A stretch of 64,000 bases of DNA from Gammaproteobacteria bacterium (lineage in GTDB: Bacteria; Pseudomonadota; Gammaproteobacteria; Enterobacterales; Alteromonadaceae): contig JAFLDV010000008.1 of assembly GCA_017302255.1 (NCBI GenBank), positions 58,621 to 122,620 on the forward strand, given 5' to 3'. Position 1 is the first letter of the stretch. Each line of letters starts with the position of its first letter. Positions 1 through 9,253 of this stretch are shown here, one piece after another. Under the pieces are notes generated by a model, which searched no databases, was not told where the DNA came from, and saw only the letters and a program-made list of their open reading frames with translations. The position numbers and the translations under genes are program-made.

Positions 1-378
1 GCAACGCCTGCCGTTGGTTTTGCTTTGGGTATGGAAAGATTGGTGCTGTTGCTGCAAACGCTGGATTTGATCCCAGCAGTTAGCAATAATGCTGACTTAT
101 ATCTAATGCCTTTAGGTGAAGCTGCGGAACTTGCTGCAGTTTCTGTTGCCGAACAACTGCGTTCAGTATTACCGGGAAAACGGGTAATGCTGCATTGCGG
201 CGGTGGTAACTTGAAAAAACAATTAAAACGAGCTGATAAATCCGGCGCGGCGCTTGGCGTGCTGCTGGGTGATGACGAACTGGCCAATGGCCAAGTGACA
301 TTAAAGTGGCTTCGAGCCGACCAGCCGCAACAAACAGTAAATATCGCTGACTTAGCCGCAGTGCTGAAGCAGTTTTAA
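1..378 (+). CDS. hisS: Histidyl-tRNA synthetase, C-terminal part (5' end outside window)
   Basis: This is the last 125 residues of a class II histidyl-tRNA synthetase, which charges tRNA-His in the cytoplasm. The reading frame is open from base 1. It begins with the class II motif 3 region (GFALGMERL at about residues 6-14), whose arginine contacts ATP. The rest is the anticodon-binding domain, including LYLMPLG, a glycine-rich HCGGGNLKKQ turn and GVLLGDDE. The stop at 376-378 is followed 11 bases later by the yfgM start. The order hisS-yfgM-bamB-der is the classical gammaproteobacterial one and supports the call. The catalytic N-terminal part cannot be judged because it lies outside the window. 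Confidence 0.97.
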   Translation, partial: ATPAVGFALGMERLVLLLQTLDLIPAVSNNADLYLMPLGEAAELAAVSVAEQLRSVLPGKRVMLHCGGGNLKKQLKRADKSGAALGVLLGDDELANGQVTLKWLRADQPQQTVNIADLAAVLKQF

Positions 379-389
379 CGGAGTGATCG

Positions 390-1028
390 ATGGAAATTTA
401 TAGCAACGACGAACAACAAGTAGAAGCGCTGCAGCGGTTTTTGAAAGAAAACGGCCTGGCTATTTTTGCCGGTTTAGTGATTGGCCTCGGTGGTCTTTAT
501 GGTTTTCGCCAGTACCAAGAGCATCAGTTAGAGCAACTGGAAGCGCAATCTACCGCCTATAACCAGTTATTGGAAGATGTGCAAAAGCCTGATTCGGATA
601 AAGAAGCTTGGTTAGTGTCAGCGAAAAAATTTGTTGATGAAAACCAATCCAGCTCTTATGCGGCTTTAACGGCGTTATTGTCAGCCAAAGAAGCTGTATT
701 GAAGAAAGATTTTGCAATGGCTGAAACTCAATTGCGTTGGGTAGTTACCAACAGCAAAGAAGCTGAAGTTGTAGCTTTAGCCCAATTACGTCTAGCACGT
801 GTTGAAGCTGAACAAGCGAAATACAAAGAAGCACTGGCTACTCTTGAAGTCGTTATGCCAGCAGCATTTGCCGCACAACAAAACGAGTTAAAAGGCGACG
901 TCTGGTTAAAATCTGGCGACGAAGTAAAAGCCAAAGCAGCATACAAAGCAGCACAATTGGTTACCGAAATGGGTAAAAACCCATTGTTAGATGTGAAACT
1001 GAACGAACTCGCCCACGTTGCTGGCTAA
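390..1028 (+). CDS. yfgM: YfgM-type ancillary SecYEG translocon subunit (TPR protein)
   Basis: The protein has 212 residues, close to the roughly 206 of E. coli YfgM. It has a short cytoplasmic N-terminus, one hydrophobic segment at about residues 22-40 (AIFAGLVIGLGGLYGF), and a periplasmic helical domain rich in alanine, leucine and charged residues that fits TPR-like repeats. Family members associate with SecYEG and the periplasmic chaperone PpiD and help secretory proteins leave the translocon. The ATG follows a GGAG-type ribosome site (ACGGAGTGATCG). It lies between hisS and bamB and is probably co-transcribed with both. The position and membrane topology make the call firm; the function is taken from the family. 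Confidence 0.93.
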   Translation: MEIYSNDEQQVEALQRFLKENGLAIFAGLVIGLGGLYGFRQYQEHQLEQLEAQSTAYNQLLEDVQKPDSDKEAWLVSAKKFVDENQSSSYAALTALLSAKEAVLKKDFAMAETQLRWVVTNSKEAEVVALAQLRLARVEAEQAKYKEALATLEVVMPAAFAAQQNELKGDVWLKSGDEVKAKAAYKAAQLVTEMGKNPLLDVKLNELAHVAG

Positions 1029-1037
1029 GAGGTTAGT

Positions 1038-2237
1038 GTGAAGTTATCTGTAAAAAGCTGTAGCGCCGCAATGCTGTTGTTGTGGGGTTTGGCAGGTTGT
1101 GCTTCCAATGATGAAGACGTACTAGTGCTGCCAGATGTTGACAACAAAGTTGCCCCAGAAACGGTCTGGAGTAGCTCAGTAGGTGATGGCGTTGAGCATT
1201 TTGATTCGCATCTTAAACCAGCAATTGTTGGGGACAAGTTGTTTGTAGCTAGTCGTAAAGGTGTGTTGACCGCATTTAATCTCGCTGATGGCACAGAATT
1301 GTGGTCAATTGACGTCCGTGACGGCGCAGATGCCCCAACCTTTGGCGGTATCAGCCATTGGTGGAATGAGCGCAATGCAAAAGTCGCCGGTGGTGTGGGC
1401 GTAGGCTACGATAAAATTTATCTTGGCACTGAAGATGGTGAAGTCATCGCGTTTAATCCTGAAACCGGTGAGCGGGTTTGGTCAGTGCAGATCGGTGGCG
1501 AGGTGTTAACTGCCCCAGTTGCTGGTGAAGGTTTTGTGTTAGTGAACACTGGTGGTGGTCGTTTATACGCGCTGCAACCTGATACTGGCGAACAACGCTG
1601 GATGCACGAATCTGAAAACTCGCTGCTAACTTTACGTGGTATCAGTGAAGTGACTACTGCATCAGGCGGTATTATTTACGGTACTGGCAGCGGCAAAGTT
1701 GGTGTGTTGATTGCTGACAAAGGTGTTCCTGCTTGGGAAGAACCTATTGCAGTGGCTAAGGGCAGTACTGATTTAGCGCGAATTATCGATGTTGATGCGA
1801 CACCGATTGTGCAAAATGGTACAATCTATGCCATCGCCTATAATGGTCAGTTAGTTTCGATGGAGTTACGTACTGGTCGCATTATTTGGAAACGCGATTA
1901 TGCAAGCTTCCGCACTATGACTCTTGTCGATGGAGTTATTTACCTTGTTGATTCAACAGGTAAAATTTATGCGGTAGAAGCATCTAGCGGCACAGAAACG
2001 TGGTCGCAACCAGTATTGCACAAACACTTTGTCACAGGCCCTGCAGTCTACAAAAATTATGTAGTGGTTGGCGACGACGAAGGCAATTTACATTGGTTTA
2101 ATCGTCAGACTGGCGAATACATGGCGCGTCATGAGTATGACGGTTCCGGATTTTTCTCCGAAGGATTAAGTTCGCCAGATTATCTGGTGATTCATAGCCG
2201 TAACGGTGAAGTCGAAGTATTACGTGTGCCAGAATAA
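1038..2237 (+). CDS. bamB: Outer membrane assembly lipoprotein BamB
   Basis: This 399-residue lipoprotein is a subunit of the BAM complex that inserts beta-barrel proteins into the outer membrane. The signal peptide ends in a lipobox (GLAGC) with the acylated cysteine at residue 21. The mature part shows repeated tryptophan-containing strands (GTELWSIDV, GERVWSVQI, GEQRWMHES, GRIIWKRDY, GTETWSQPV) typical of an eight-bladed PQQ-like propeller. E. coli BamB has 392 residues. The start is GTG at 1038, preceded by AAGAGGTTA; no better in-frame start keeps the signal peptide intact. It is ten bases after yfgM and is followed by a strong terminator. Confidence 0.97.
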   Translation: MKLSVKSCSAAMLLLWGLAGCASNDEDVLVLPDVDNKVAPETVWSSSVGDGVEHFDSHLKPAIVGDKLFVASRKGVLTAFNLADGTELWSIDVRDGADAPTFGGISHWWNERNAKVAGGVGVGYDKIYLGTEDGEVIAFNPETGERVWSVQIGGEVLTAPVAGEGFVLVNTGGGRLYALQPDTGEQRWMHESENSLLTLRGISEVTTASGGIIYGTGSGKVGVLIADKGVPAWEEPIAVAKGSTDLARIIDVDATPIVQNGTIYAIAYNGQLVSMELRTGRIIWKRDYASFRTMTLVDGVIYLVDSTGKIYAVEASSGTETWSQPVLHKHFVTGPAVYKNYVVVGDDEGNLHWFNRQTGEYMARHEYDGSGFFSEGLSSPDYLVIHSRNGEVEVLRVPE

Positions 2238-2261
2238 AGGCTGACTGTTGAATATGACAGA

Positions 2262-2291
2262 AACAGGCCTGTTCACAGGCCTGTTTTTTTT
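2262..2291 (+). terminator. Rho-independent terminator after bamB
   Basis: A perfect 10-bp stem (AACAGGCCTG/CAGGCCTGTT) with the loop TTCA is followed by eight T. It separates hisS-yfgM-bamB from der. Confidence 0.92.
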
Positions 2292-2344
2292 ATGGATCAA
2301 AGATCCTCCGCTGAGTTAAGCGGCTTTAGAGTTTGAGGTGTTAC

Positions 2345-3829
2345 ATGCTGCCGGTAGTTGCCCTAGTTGGCCGTCCAAATGTTGGAAAATCTACTTTATT
2401 TAACCGCCTGACCCGTACTCGTGACGCGTTGGTTGCCGACTTTCCAGGTTTAACTCGCGACCGTAAATATGGTCAAGTTGACTATGAAGGACTGCAATTT
2501 ATCGTTGTGGATACCGGCGGTATCGACGGCAGCGAAGAAGGTATTGAGCTGGAAATGGCTGAGCAATCGCTGAAAGCCATTGATGAAGCAGATATCGTGT
2601 TATTTCTTGTTGATGCCCGCGCAGGTGCAACAGTTGCTGATGAAGCGATCGCCAACCATATTCGCCGCGTCAATAAAACTGTGTTTTTGGTTGCGAACAA
2701 AACCGATGGTTTAGACGCAGACACTGCAATTGCGGATTTCTACAGTTTAGGCATTGGTGAAGTCTATCCAATTGCCGCTGCGCATGGTCGTGGCGTTACG
2801 GCTCTGTTACAGCAAGCCCTAGTGCCGCTGTTGTCAGAAACTCAACAAGCACGGCTCGCTGCTTTTGAAGCGGGCGAAGATCTATCAGCTTTAGATCCTG
2901 AAGCAGAAAAAGCTGAACGTGATCAACATATCAAACTGGCGATTGTCGGCCGGCCAAACGTTGGTAAATCGACCTTAACCAACCGCATTCTCGGCGAAGA
3001 ACGGGTAATTGTTTATGATATGCCTGGTACAACCCGTGATTCAATTTACATCCCAATGCAACGTGGCGAACGCCAATACACGTTAATTGACACTGCCGGT
3101 GTGCGCCGTCGCGGTAAAATTGATGATGTGGTAGAAAAGTTCTCAGTCGTAAAAACTCTGCAAGCGATTGAAGATGCCAACGTGGTGGTTTTGGTATTGG
3201 ATGCACGCCAAGGGATCTCAGATCAAGATTTAAGTATTTTAGGCTTCGTGTTAAACGCCGGTCGTTCATTAGTCATTGCCGTTAATAAATGGGATGGCTT
3301 GGACGATGGCATTAAAGATGAAGTGAAGCGTGAACTCGATCGCCGTTTAGGCTTTATCGACTTTGCTCGTCTACATTTTATTTCGGCATTACACGGTTCT
3401 GGCGTTGGTAATTTATTTGAATCGGTTGAAGAAGCCTTTGATTCGGCAACTCGTCGCGTCAGTACAGCGCTGTTAACCCGCATCATGAATATGGCGCAGG
3501 AAGACCATCAGCCGCCGTTGGTGAAAGGCCGTCGGGTCAAGTTAAAGTATGCCCATGCTGGTGGTTACAACCCGCCGTTGATTGTTATTCACGGCAATCA
3601 GGTTGAAGACTTACCAGATTCGTACAAGCGCTACTTGATGAACTACTTCCGCAAATCATTGCAGATGATGGGGACGCCAGTGCGTGTTGAATTCCGTGGC
3701 GGAGAAAACCCGTTTGCCGAGCGTCGCAATACCTTAACGCCTAACCAGCAATACAAACGCGAGCGTTTGTTAAAAGCTCGGGCGAACTTGGCAAACAAGA
3801 AAAAGCCAGGACAAAATAGCAAAGGTTAA
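2345..3829 (+). CDS. der: Ribosome assembly GTPase Der (EngA)
   Basis: Der is a double-domain GTPase required for maturation of the 50S ribosomal subunit. Two complete G domains are visible: the first P-loop GRPNVGKST at residues 9-17 with DTGG and NKTDG, the second GRPNVGKST at about 202-210 with DTAG and NKWDG. A KH-like C-terminal domain and a basic tail ([10 protein letters not shown]) follow. The frame is open from a TTG at 2333, but I choose the ATG at 2345, which gives 494 residues, because GAGGTG lies just upstream and the protein then starts like its relatives (MLPVVALVG). The next gene starts four bases after the stop. Confidence 0.97.
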   Translation: MLPVVALVGRPNVGKSTLFNRLTRTRDALVADFPGLTRDRKYGQVDYEGLQFIVVDTGGIDGSEEGIELEMAEQSLKAIDEADIVLFLVDARAGATVADEAIANHIRRVNKTVFLVANKTDGLDADTAIADFYSLGIGEVYPIAAAHGRGVTALLQQALVPLLSETQQARLAAFEAGEDLSALDPEAEKAERDQHIKLAIVGRPNVGKSTLTNRILGEERVIVYDMPGTTRDSIYIPMQRGERQYTLIDTAGVRRRGKIDDVVEKFSVVKTLQAIEDANVVVLVLDARQGISDQDLSILGFVLNAGRSLVIAVNKWDGLDDGIKDEVKRELDRRLGFIDFARLHFISALHGSGVGNLFESVEEAFDSATRRVSTALLTRIMNMAQEDHQPPLVKGRRVKLKYAHAGGYNPPLIVIHGNQVEDLPDSYKRYLMNYFRKSLQMMGTPVRVEFRGGENPFAERRNTLTPNQQYKRERLLKARANLANKKKPGQNSKG

Positions 3830-3832
3830 TTG

Positions 3833-4318
3833 ATGGCACAAAGCTCAGCAGTGACGCCCAAAGCACTTGCCAAGTGGCTGGCTGAGCTGCCCGAGTTTGC
3901 GAATTCTGACCAGTGGGGTATCGGCGGCAGTTGCTTGTTACTGCAGCTGAACCTGGTTAGTCACTGTCGTGATTTAGATTTAGTCTGTACCGAAGCTGAG
4001 TTCCCTCAGCTTTTTGCTGCACTTGGCGCGCGTTTACCGCAGTTAGAAGTTTCGAAACATCCCAGATTCTGCAGCGATTATTTTGCGCGTTTTCAGCACG
4101 ATTCCGGTATTGAAATTGAATTGATGGCCGGGATCAAAGTGCTGCAACAGGACGCAGTATCTTGCTGGTTGTTCGAGCCAGAACATCTTTGGTTTGATGA
4201 GCAACTACCTTGGATGTCTGCTCGACAATGGCTTGAGCTGTATCGACTCTTTGGCCGTACAAGCTCAGCCTCGCTGCTACAAGCTTATTGTCAATCCCGC
4301 GGCATGACTGTCGATTGA
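3833..4318 (+). CDS. Small nucleotidyltransferase-fold protein (putative)
   Basis: This 161-residue protein is not one I can name. The pattern GIGGSCLLL (residues 29-37) followed by CRDLDLVC (45-52) matches the GG[S]-x(n)-DxD signature of the polymerase-beta nucleotidyltransferase fold, as in MNT/AbiEii-like enzymes. A later acidic strand, IEIEL at 93-97, could supply the third metal ligand as glutamate. It begins four bases after der, which suggests translational coupling, and its last 28 bases overlap the 3' end of xseA on the other strand. The substrate is unknown. It could be an active transferase or a catalytically reduced relative. The start could also be the TTG one codon upstream. Confidence 0.6.
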   Translation: MAQSSAVTPKALAKWLAELPEFANSDQWGIGGSCLLLQLNLVSHCRDLDLVCTEAEFPQLFAALGARLPQLEVSKHPRFCSDYFARFQHDSGIEIELMAGIKVLQQDAVSCWLFEPEHLWFDEQLPWMSARQWLELYRLFGRTSSASLLQAYCQSRGMTVD

Positions 4319-5616
4319 AATTCACCATTGGCGACTTTGGTTGTTACGACGTCGCCCGCCTGCAAACTCATCGCATCCTTCACCACTTTGCCCTGATGCA
4401 GGGTAATGGCATAACCACGTTCTAACGTCGCCAAGGGGCTTATTTGCTGTAACATGACACTGTGCTGATGCCATTGCTGTTTAGCCTGTTGCAGCCGCTG
4501 CGCCATGGCTTGCTCAAGTCGGCGCTGCAGTTGCTGATGTTGTAAACTTTGTTGCGACACTCGCAGTGCTGGACTGCATAACGCTAAAGATTTTTGCCAA
4601 AATTGCCAACGTTGGCGATGGCGCTCTATGTGCTGACGCACCGCACGTTGCAGACGTAATTCTAATTCATCGAGCCGCTGTTGTTGCTGCTCAAGACGTC
4701 TTGCCGGATGCTGTTGTTGCAAGCGTTTTTGCGCAAACAGCCATTGCTGGGCATGTTGGCCAAGCAACACGCGCATCGCTTGTTGCAGACGCTGCTGCAG
4801 CTTTGCGATTTGTTGCCATTGTTGCTGTTGGTCGGGAGATACTAGTTCTGCTGCTGCTGAAGGTGTAGCCGCGCGCAAATCGGCGACAAAATCGCTTATC
4901 GAGAAGTCAACTTCATGACCAACAGCACTTACTATCGGGATCGGGCAATTGGCAATTTGCCGGGCCAAAGTTTCATCGTTAAAGCACCACAAATCTTCAA
5001 TCGAGCCACCGCCACGACCAATAATCAACACATCACATTCGCGACGGCGGATAGCGACTTGCAGGGCAGCAGATAAATCTGCCGCGGCTTGGTTGCCTTG
5101 AACCAACGATGGATAAATGATGACTTGCAGTGCCGGAGCTCGTCTTGATAACACTGTCAAAATATCTCGGATCGCCGCGCCAGTTGGCGAGGTAATAACA
5201 CCGATACACTGTGGCTCGCTTGGCAGCGGCTTTTTGCGACCGGGTTCAAACAGACCTTCAGCGTGTAATTGGGCTTTTAATTGCTCGTATTGCTGGCGTA
5301 ATAAACCATCACCGGCGGCTTCAATAAAATCGGCCAATAGCTGATATTCCCCGCGCGGTTCATAGACGCTGATCCGCGCTCGGATCATGACTTGCTGACC
5401 ATTTCTTGGCATCACCGATGCCCGGTTATTCTGTTTGAACATCGCGACTTTCACTTGCGCAGCCTGATCTTTCAGACTGAAATACCAGTGGCCAGAGCTT
5501 GCTGCGACGAAGTTTGACACCTCACCGACCAGCCACAATTGTCGAAACTGTAGCTCTAAGGTCAGCCGAACTTCAGAGTTCAGCCGCGAGACTGTATAAA
5601 TATCCGCGTTTGCCAT
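4291..5616 (-). CDS. xseA: Exodeoxyribonuclease VII large subunit
   Basis: XseA is the catalytic subunit of exonuclease VII, which degrades single-stranded DNA from both ends together with XseB. The 441-residue protein has an N-terminal OB-fold (about residues 1-100, WYFSLKD). The nuclease core follows, with GVITSPTGAAIRD and the signature GRGGGSIEDLW. The second half is a very glutamine-rich coiled coil (LQQRLQQ and QRQ runs), which in the family forms the long filament bound by XseB. It is divergent from guaB, as in E. coli, and converges with the nucleotidyltransferase-like gene with a 28-base overlap. xseB is not in the window. Confidence 0.97.
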   Translation of the reverse strand: MANADIYTVSRLNSEVRLTLELQFRQLWLVGEVSNFVAASSGHWYFSLKDQAAQVKVAMFKQNNRASVMPRNGQQVMIRARISVYEPRGEYQLLADFIEAAGDGLLRQQYEQLKAQLHAEGLFEPGRKKPLPSEPQCIGVITSPTGAAIRDILTVLSRRAPALQVIIYPSLVQGNQAAADLSAALQVAIRRRECDVLIIGRGGGSIEDLWCFNDETLARQIANCPIPIVSAVGHEVDFSISDFVADLRAATPSAAAELVSPDQQQQWQQIAKLQQRLQQAMRVLLGQHAQQWLFAQKRLQQQHPARRLEQQQQRLDELELRLQRAVRQHIERHRQRWQFWQKSLALCSPALRVSQQSLQHQQLQRRLEQAMAQRLQQAKQQWHQHSVMLQQISPLATLERGYAITLHQGKVVKDAMSLQAGDVVTTKVANGEFQSTVMPRD

Positions 5617-5699
5617 GAAAATCCTTTGCGAAAAATTTGCTTGCTGCGCAGTCGAATAATGTGAAGGTGATGTGTATTCAAAAATTGTCTATGCTACTG

Positions 5700-5722
5700 A
5701 AATGCAATTGATTATTGCATTT
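5700..5722. promoter_or_regulatory. 23-bp perfect inverted repeat between xseA and guaB
   Basis: AAATGCAAT and ATTGCATTT form 9-bp arms around the spacer TGATT, in the control region shared by xseA and guaB. The size and symmetry fit a dimeric repressor operator. It does not match the PurR consensus. The regulator is unknown. Confidence 0.5.
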
Positions 5723-5815
5723 AACGTCAGCGAAAACTCTACGGAAATTCACACAGATTCGACAGGGTGGCGTTTTAAGCTATTCTGCTAATCTACCATA
5801 AAATCAAAAAATGCG

Positions 5816-5844
5816 TTGTTTGAATGTGGAAAAGCGACTAAAAT
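5816..5844 (+). promoter_or_regulatory. Sigma70-type promoter of guaBA
   Basis: TTGTTT (5816-5821) and TAAAAT (5839-5844) are separated by exactly 17 bases. A GC-rich stretch (AGCGCCGC) follows the -10 box, the kind of discriminator found at promoters under stringent and growth-rate control such as E. coli guaB. Transcription should start near 5851, leaving a leader of about 43 bases. Confidence 0.72.
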
Positions 5845-5893
5845 AGCGCCGCAACATTCCCCGAGTTTTAACCCTTATAGCGAGATTGTTGCA

Positions 5894-7363
5894 ATGCTCA
5901 GGATCGTGAAAGAAGCGCTCACATTTGACGACGTGTTACTTGTCCCAGCGCACTCTACCGTACTACCTCATACCGCAGACTTGCGGACTCAATTGACCAG
6001 CAAAATTAGCTTAAATATTCCGATGGTTTCGGCGTCGATGGACACCGTGACAGAAGCTCGGTTAGCTATTGCTTTGGCGCAGGAAGGCGGCCTAGGTTTT
6101 ATTCACAAGAACATGACCATTGACGAACAAGCCGCCAATGTTCGCAAAGTGAAGAAATATGAAAGTGGTGTGGTGTCAGACCCTGTCACTGTCCACCCAG
6201 ATCAAACTATCCGTGACGTGCAGCAGTTATCGCAGCACCATGGTTTCTCAGGTTTCCCAGTCGTCGATGCTGAACACAATTTAGTGGGTATCGTTACTGG
6301 CCGCGATTTAAACGTTGAATCAAATCCAAATGCAGCTATTTCATCAGTAATGACTCCACGTGAGCGTCTGGTGACAGTGCATGAAGATTCACCTCGTGAA
6401 AATGCTTTAACCTTAATGCATAAACACCGCATCGAAAAAGTGCTGGTCGTTGACAACGAGTTCAAATTAAAAGGTTTAATTACTGTTCGCGATTATTACA
6501 AAGCAGCAAGTAAGCCGAATGCCTGTAAAGACGAATTTGGCCGTTTACGTGTTGGTGCAGCTGTTGGTGTTGGTCCTGGCACCGACGAGCGTATTGCAGC
6601 CTTAGTTGATGCTGGTGTCGATATCCTGCTAATTGATACGTCACACGGCCACTCGCAAGGTGTTATCGACCGGGTAAAACAAACTCGTGATCTGTATCCA
6701 GATTTACAAATCGTTGCGGGTAACGTTGCCACAGCGGAAGGCGCGAAAGCGTTAGCCTTAGCTGGTGCAAACGCGGTGAAAGTAGGTATCGGCCCAGGTT
6801 CAATTTGTACCACGCGTATTGTGACCGGTTGTGGCGTGCCACAAATTACCGCAATTGCTGATGCCGTTGAAGGTGTTAAAGATCTTGATGTCTGCATTAT
6901 TGCCGACGGTGGTATCCGCTTCTCAGGCGATATTTCTAAAGCCATTGTTGCCGGTGCACACTGCGTAATGGTTGGTTCTATGTTTGCCGGTACTGAAGAA
7001 GCGCCTGGTGATGTTGAGCTTTACCAAGGCCGTTATTACAAATCATACCGCGGTATGGGCTCATTGGGCGCTATGGCGCAGCGTAATGGTTCGTCAGATC
7101 GTTACTTCCAAGGCAGCAACAACGCCGAGAAATTGGTGCCGGAAGGTATTGAAGGTCGTGTTGCTTATAAAGGTCCAATCGAAAATATCATTCACCAACA
7201 GATGGGCGGTTTGCGTTCATCAATGGGTTTGACCGGTTGTGCCACCATCGGTGAGTTACAAACAAAACCTGTGTTTGTGAAAGTAACCGCTGCCGGTATG
7301 GGTGAATCGCATGTCCACGACGTGCAAATCACCAAAGAAGCGCCAAATTATCGCGTAAGTTAA
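5894..7363 (+). CDS. guaB: Inosine-5'-monophosphate dehydrogenase
   Basis: GuaB oxidises IMP to XMP with NAD, the first committed step to GMP. The protein has 489 residues (E. coli 488). It starts [16 protein letters not shown] as family members do, so I use the ATG at 5894 rather than the longer frame from 5816, which runs through the promoter. Two CBS domains lie at about residues 90-205 ([16 protein letters not shown]). The catalytic loop GPGSICTTR contains the cysteine that binds IMP, and GSSDRYFQ belongs to the mobile flap. guaA follows after a hairpin with a T-run, so the two genes may be only partly coupled. Confidence 0.98.
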   Translation: MLRIVKEALTFDDVLLVPAHSTVLPHTADLRTQLTSKISLNIPMVSASMDTVTEARLAIALAQEGGLGFIHKNMTIDEQAANVRKVKKYESGVVSDPVTVHPDQTIRDVQQLSQHHGFSGFPVVDAEHNLVGIVTGRDLNVESNPNAAISSVMTPRERLVTVHEDSPRENALTLMHKHRIEKVLVVDNEFKLKGLITVRDYYKAASKPNACKDEFGRLRVGAAVGVGPGTDERIAALVDAGVDILLIDTSHGHSQGVIDRVKQTRDLYPDLQIVAGNVATAEGAKALALAGANAVKVGIGPGSICTTRIVTGCGVPQITAIADAVEGVKDLDVCIIADGGIRFSGDISKAIVAGAHCVMVGSMFAGTEEAPGDVELYQGRYYKSYRGMGSLGAMAQRNGSSDRYFQGSNNAEKLVPEGIEGRVAYKGPIENIIHQQMGGLRSSMGLTGCATIGELQTKPVFVKVTAAGMGESHVHDVQITKEAPNYRVS

Positions 7364-7370
7364 GTCCAGG

Positions 7371-7401
7371 CGCCGCAGCGAAATCTGCGGCGTTGTTTTT
7401 T
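7371..7401 (+). terminator. Hairpin with T-run between guaB and guaA
   Basis: CGCCGCAG and CTGCGGCG form an 8-bp stem with a 6-base loop, followed by TTGTTTTTT. It looks like an intrinsic terminator or attenuator inside the guaBA unit. Confidence 0.75.
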
Positions 7402-7440
7402 CCGGTCAGGCAACTGACCGTTACCGATCACAAGGTTTGT

Positions 7441-9018
7441 ATGAGCAAAAATATCCATTTTCATCGTATTTTGATCCTCGACTTCGGTTCTCAGTATACC
7501 CAGTTGATTGCGCGTCGCGTCCGCGAGATTGGTGTGTACTGTGAGTTGTGGGCGTGGGACGTTACCGCCGAGCAAATTGCAGAATTTAATCCAACTGGCA
7601 TTATTTTGTCAGGTGGCCCAGAGTCTGTGACTGAAGCGGGTTCACCACGTGCTCCGCAATATGTGTTTGAAGCCAACGTGCCAGTACTTGGTGTTTGTTA
7701 TGGCATGCAAACTATGGCCGAGCAATTAGGCGGTCGTGTTGCGTCTTCTGAGCATCGTGAATTTGGCTATGCCCAAGTTGAAGTGATTGCGGCAAACCCA
7801 TTATTTGCCGGCATTGAAGATCACGTCAATGAACAAGGTCATGGTTTATTGGATGTTTGGATGAGTCACGGCGATAAGGTCGTGGCGATCCCTGAAGGTT
7901 TTGTTACTAGCGCTCAAACACCAACTTGCCCACATGCAGCTATGGTGAATGAAGCCAAACAATTCTACGGAGTACAGTTCCACCCTGAAGTTACGCACAC
8001 TCGCCAAGGCTTACGTATGCTTGAGCAGTTTGTGGTCGACATCTGTGGTTGTGAAAAACTGTGGACGCCTGCGACAATCATTGACGACGCTATCGCCAAT
8101 ATCAAACAACAAGTGGGTAACGACCAAGTTATCTTAGGTTTGTCTGGTGGTGTGGATTCGTCAGTAGTGGCGATGTTGTTACATCGTGCTATCGGTAAAA
8201 ATCTAACTTGTGTGTTTGTCGACAACGGTTTGTTGCGCTTAAACGAAGGTAAGCAAGTGATGGATATGTTTGGTGACCATTTTGGTCTGAACATCATCCA
8301 TGTTAAAGCCGAACAGCGTTTTTTAGAAGCCTTGCATGGTGAAGTTGAACCTGAAGCTAAACGTAAAATCATCGGCCGTGTTTTCGTTGAAGTCTTTGAC
8401 GAAGAAGCGAAAAAACTGTCGAATGCCAAATGGCTGGCGCAAGGCACTATTTACCCAGACGTGATTGAATCGGCGGCGTCAAAAACCGGCAAAGCTCATG
8501 TGATCAAATCACATCATAACGTCGGTGGTTTGCCTGCTGATATGAAAATGGGCTTAGTTGAACCACTGCGCGAATTGTTCAAAGATGAAGTGCGTAAGGT
8601 CGGTTTAGCACTGGGTCTGCCTTACGACATGCTGTATCGCCACCCGTTCCCAGGCCCAGGTTTGGGTGTTCGTGTGCTTGGCGAAGTGAAAAAAGAATAC
8701 TGCGACTTATTGCGCAAAGCCGATGCAATTTTTATCGAAGAGTTGCATAAGTCTGGTTGGTACAACCAAGTAAGCCAAGCATTTACCGTGTTCTTACCGG
8801 TTAAATCCGTCGGTGTGATGGGCGATGGTCGGAAATATGATTGGGTTGTATCGCTACGTGCAGTACAAACCATCGACTTTATGACTGCGCATTGGGCACA
8901 TTTACCTTATGAGTTATTAGGTCATGTGTCGAACCGGATCATCAACGAAGTAAACGGCATTTCTCGTGTAGTTTACGATGTGTCGGGTAAACCACCAGCA
9001 ACTATCGAGTGGGAATAA
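7441..9018 (+). CDS. guaA: GMP synthase (glutamine-hydrolysing)
   Basis: GuaA aminates XMP to GMP using glutamine and ATP. The 525-residue length equals that of E. coli. The class I amidotransferase domain carries the nucleophile in GVCYGMQ (Cys86) and the later HPEVTH with the catalytic histidine and glutamate. The ATP pyrophosphatase domain has the PP-loop LSGGVDSS near residue 235. The C-terminal dimerisation domain ends PPATIEWE, as in relatives. An in-frame TTG at 7393 lies inside the upstream hairpin, so ATG 7441 is chosen. It works with GuaB directly upstream. Confidence 0.98.
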   Translation: MSKNIHFHRILILDFGSQYTQLIARRVREIGVYCELWAWDVTAEQIAEFNPTGIILSGGPESVTEAGSPRAPQYVFEANVPVLGVCYGMQTMAEQLGGRVASSEHREFGYAQVEVIAANPLFAGIEDHVNEQGHGLLDVWMSHGDKVVAIPEGFVTSAQTPTCPHAAMVNEAKQFYGVQFHPEVTHTRQGLRMLEQFVVDICGCEKLWTPATIIDDAIANIKQQVGNDQVILGLSGGVDSSVVAMLLHRAIGKNLTCVFVDNGLLRLNEGKQVMDMFGDHFGLNIIHVKAEQRFLEALHGEVEPEAKRKIIGRVFVEVFDEEAKKLSNAKWLAQGTIYPDVIESAASKTGKAHVIKSHHNVGGLPADMKMGLVEPLRELFKDEVRKVGLALGLPYDMLYRHPFPGPGLGVRVLGEVKKEYCDLLRKADAIFIEELHKSGWYNQVSQAFTVFLPVKSVGVMGDGRKYDWVVSLRAVQTIDFMTAHWAHLPYELLGHVSNRIINEVNGISRVVYDVSGKPPATIEWE

Positions 9019-9059
9019 CCATCTGTTGTAGCTGAAATTTAACTCAGTTGTTGCATAAA

Positions 9060-9096
9060 AAACGCCCAATTTAGTCTTTGACTTAATTGGGCGTTT
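9060..9096 (+). terminator. Terminator after guaA
   Basis: A 12-bp perfect stem (AAACGCCCAATT/AATTGGGCGTTT) with a 13-base loop. The following T-tract is short (TTTGCATTT), so termination may be partial. Confidence 0.7.
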
Positions 9097-9224
9097 GCAT
9101 TTAAGCTGGATTAAGAAATTTGGCTTAACTGGTGTGTTGACCGGGTATTTGACTGATTAGTGAGCTTCGATCTTGCGACAATTAAAACGCTAGATTGCTG
9201 TGTCATCAGTCTTTTGGTTTTGCC

Positions 9225-9253
9225 CATAAACCACTTGCGGGCAGTGGTTTATG
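9225..9253 (+). promoter_or_regulatory. Hairpin enclosing the acyltransferase start codon
   Basis: CATAAACCACT and AGTGGTTTATG form a perfect 11-bp stem with a 7-base loop (TGCGGGC). The last three bases of the 3' arm are the ATG of the next gene. Folded RNA would hide the start codon, and no clear Shine-Dalgarno sequence is visible outside it. Confidence 0.6.

Noticed and set aside
4566..4868. 100-codon plus-strand frame inside xseA
   Set aside because: It is an opposite-strand shadow of the glutamine-rich coiled coil; xseA is certain.
5816..5893. N-terminal extension of GuaB
   Set aside because: The extra codons overlap the promoter, and the protein from 5894 matches the family start and length.
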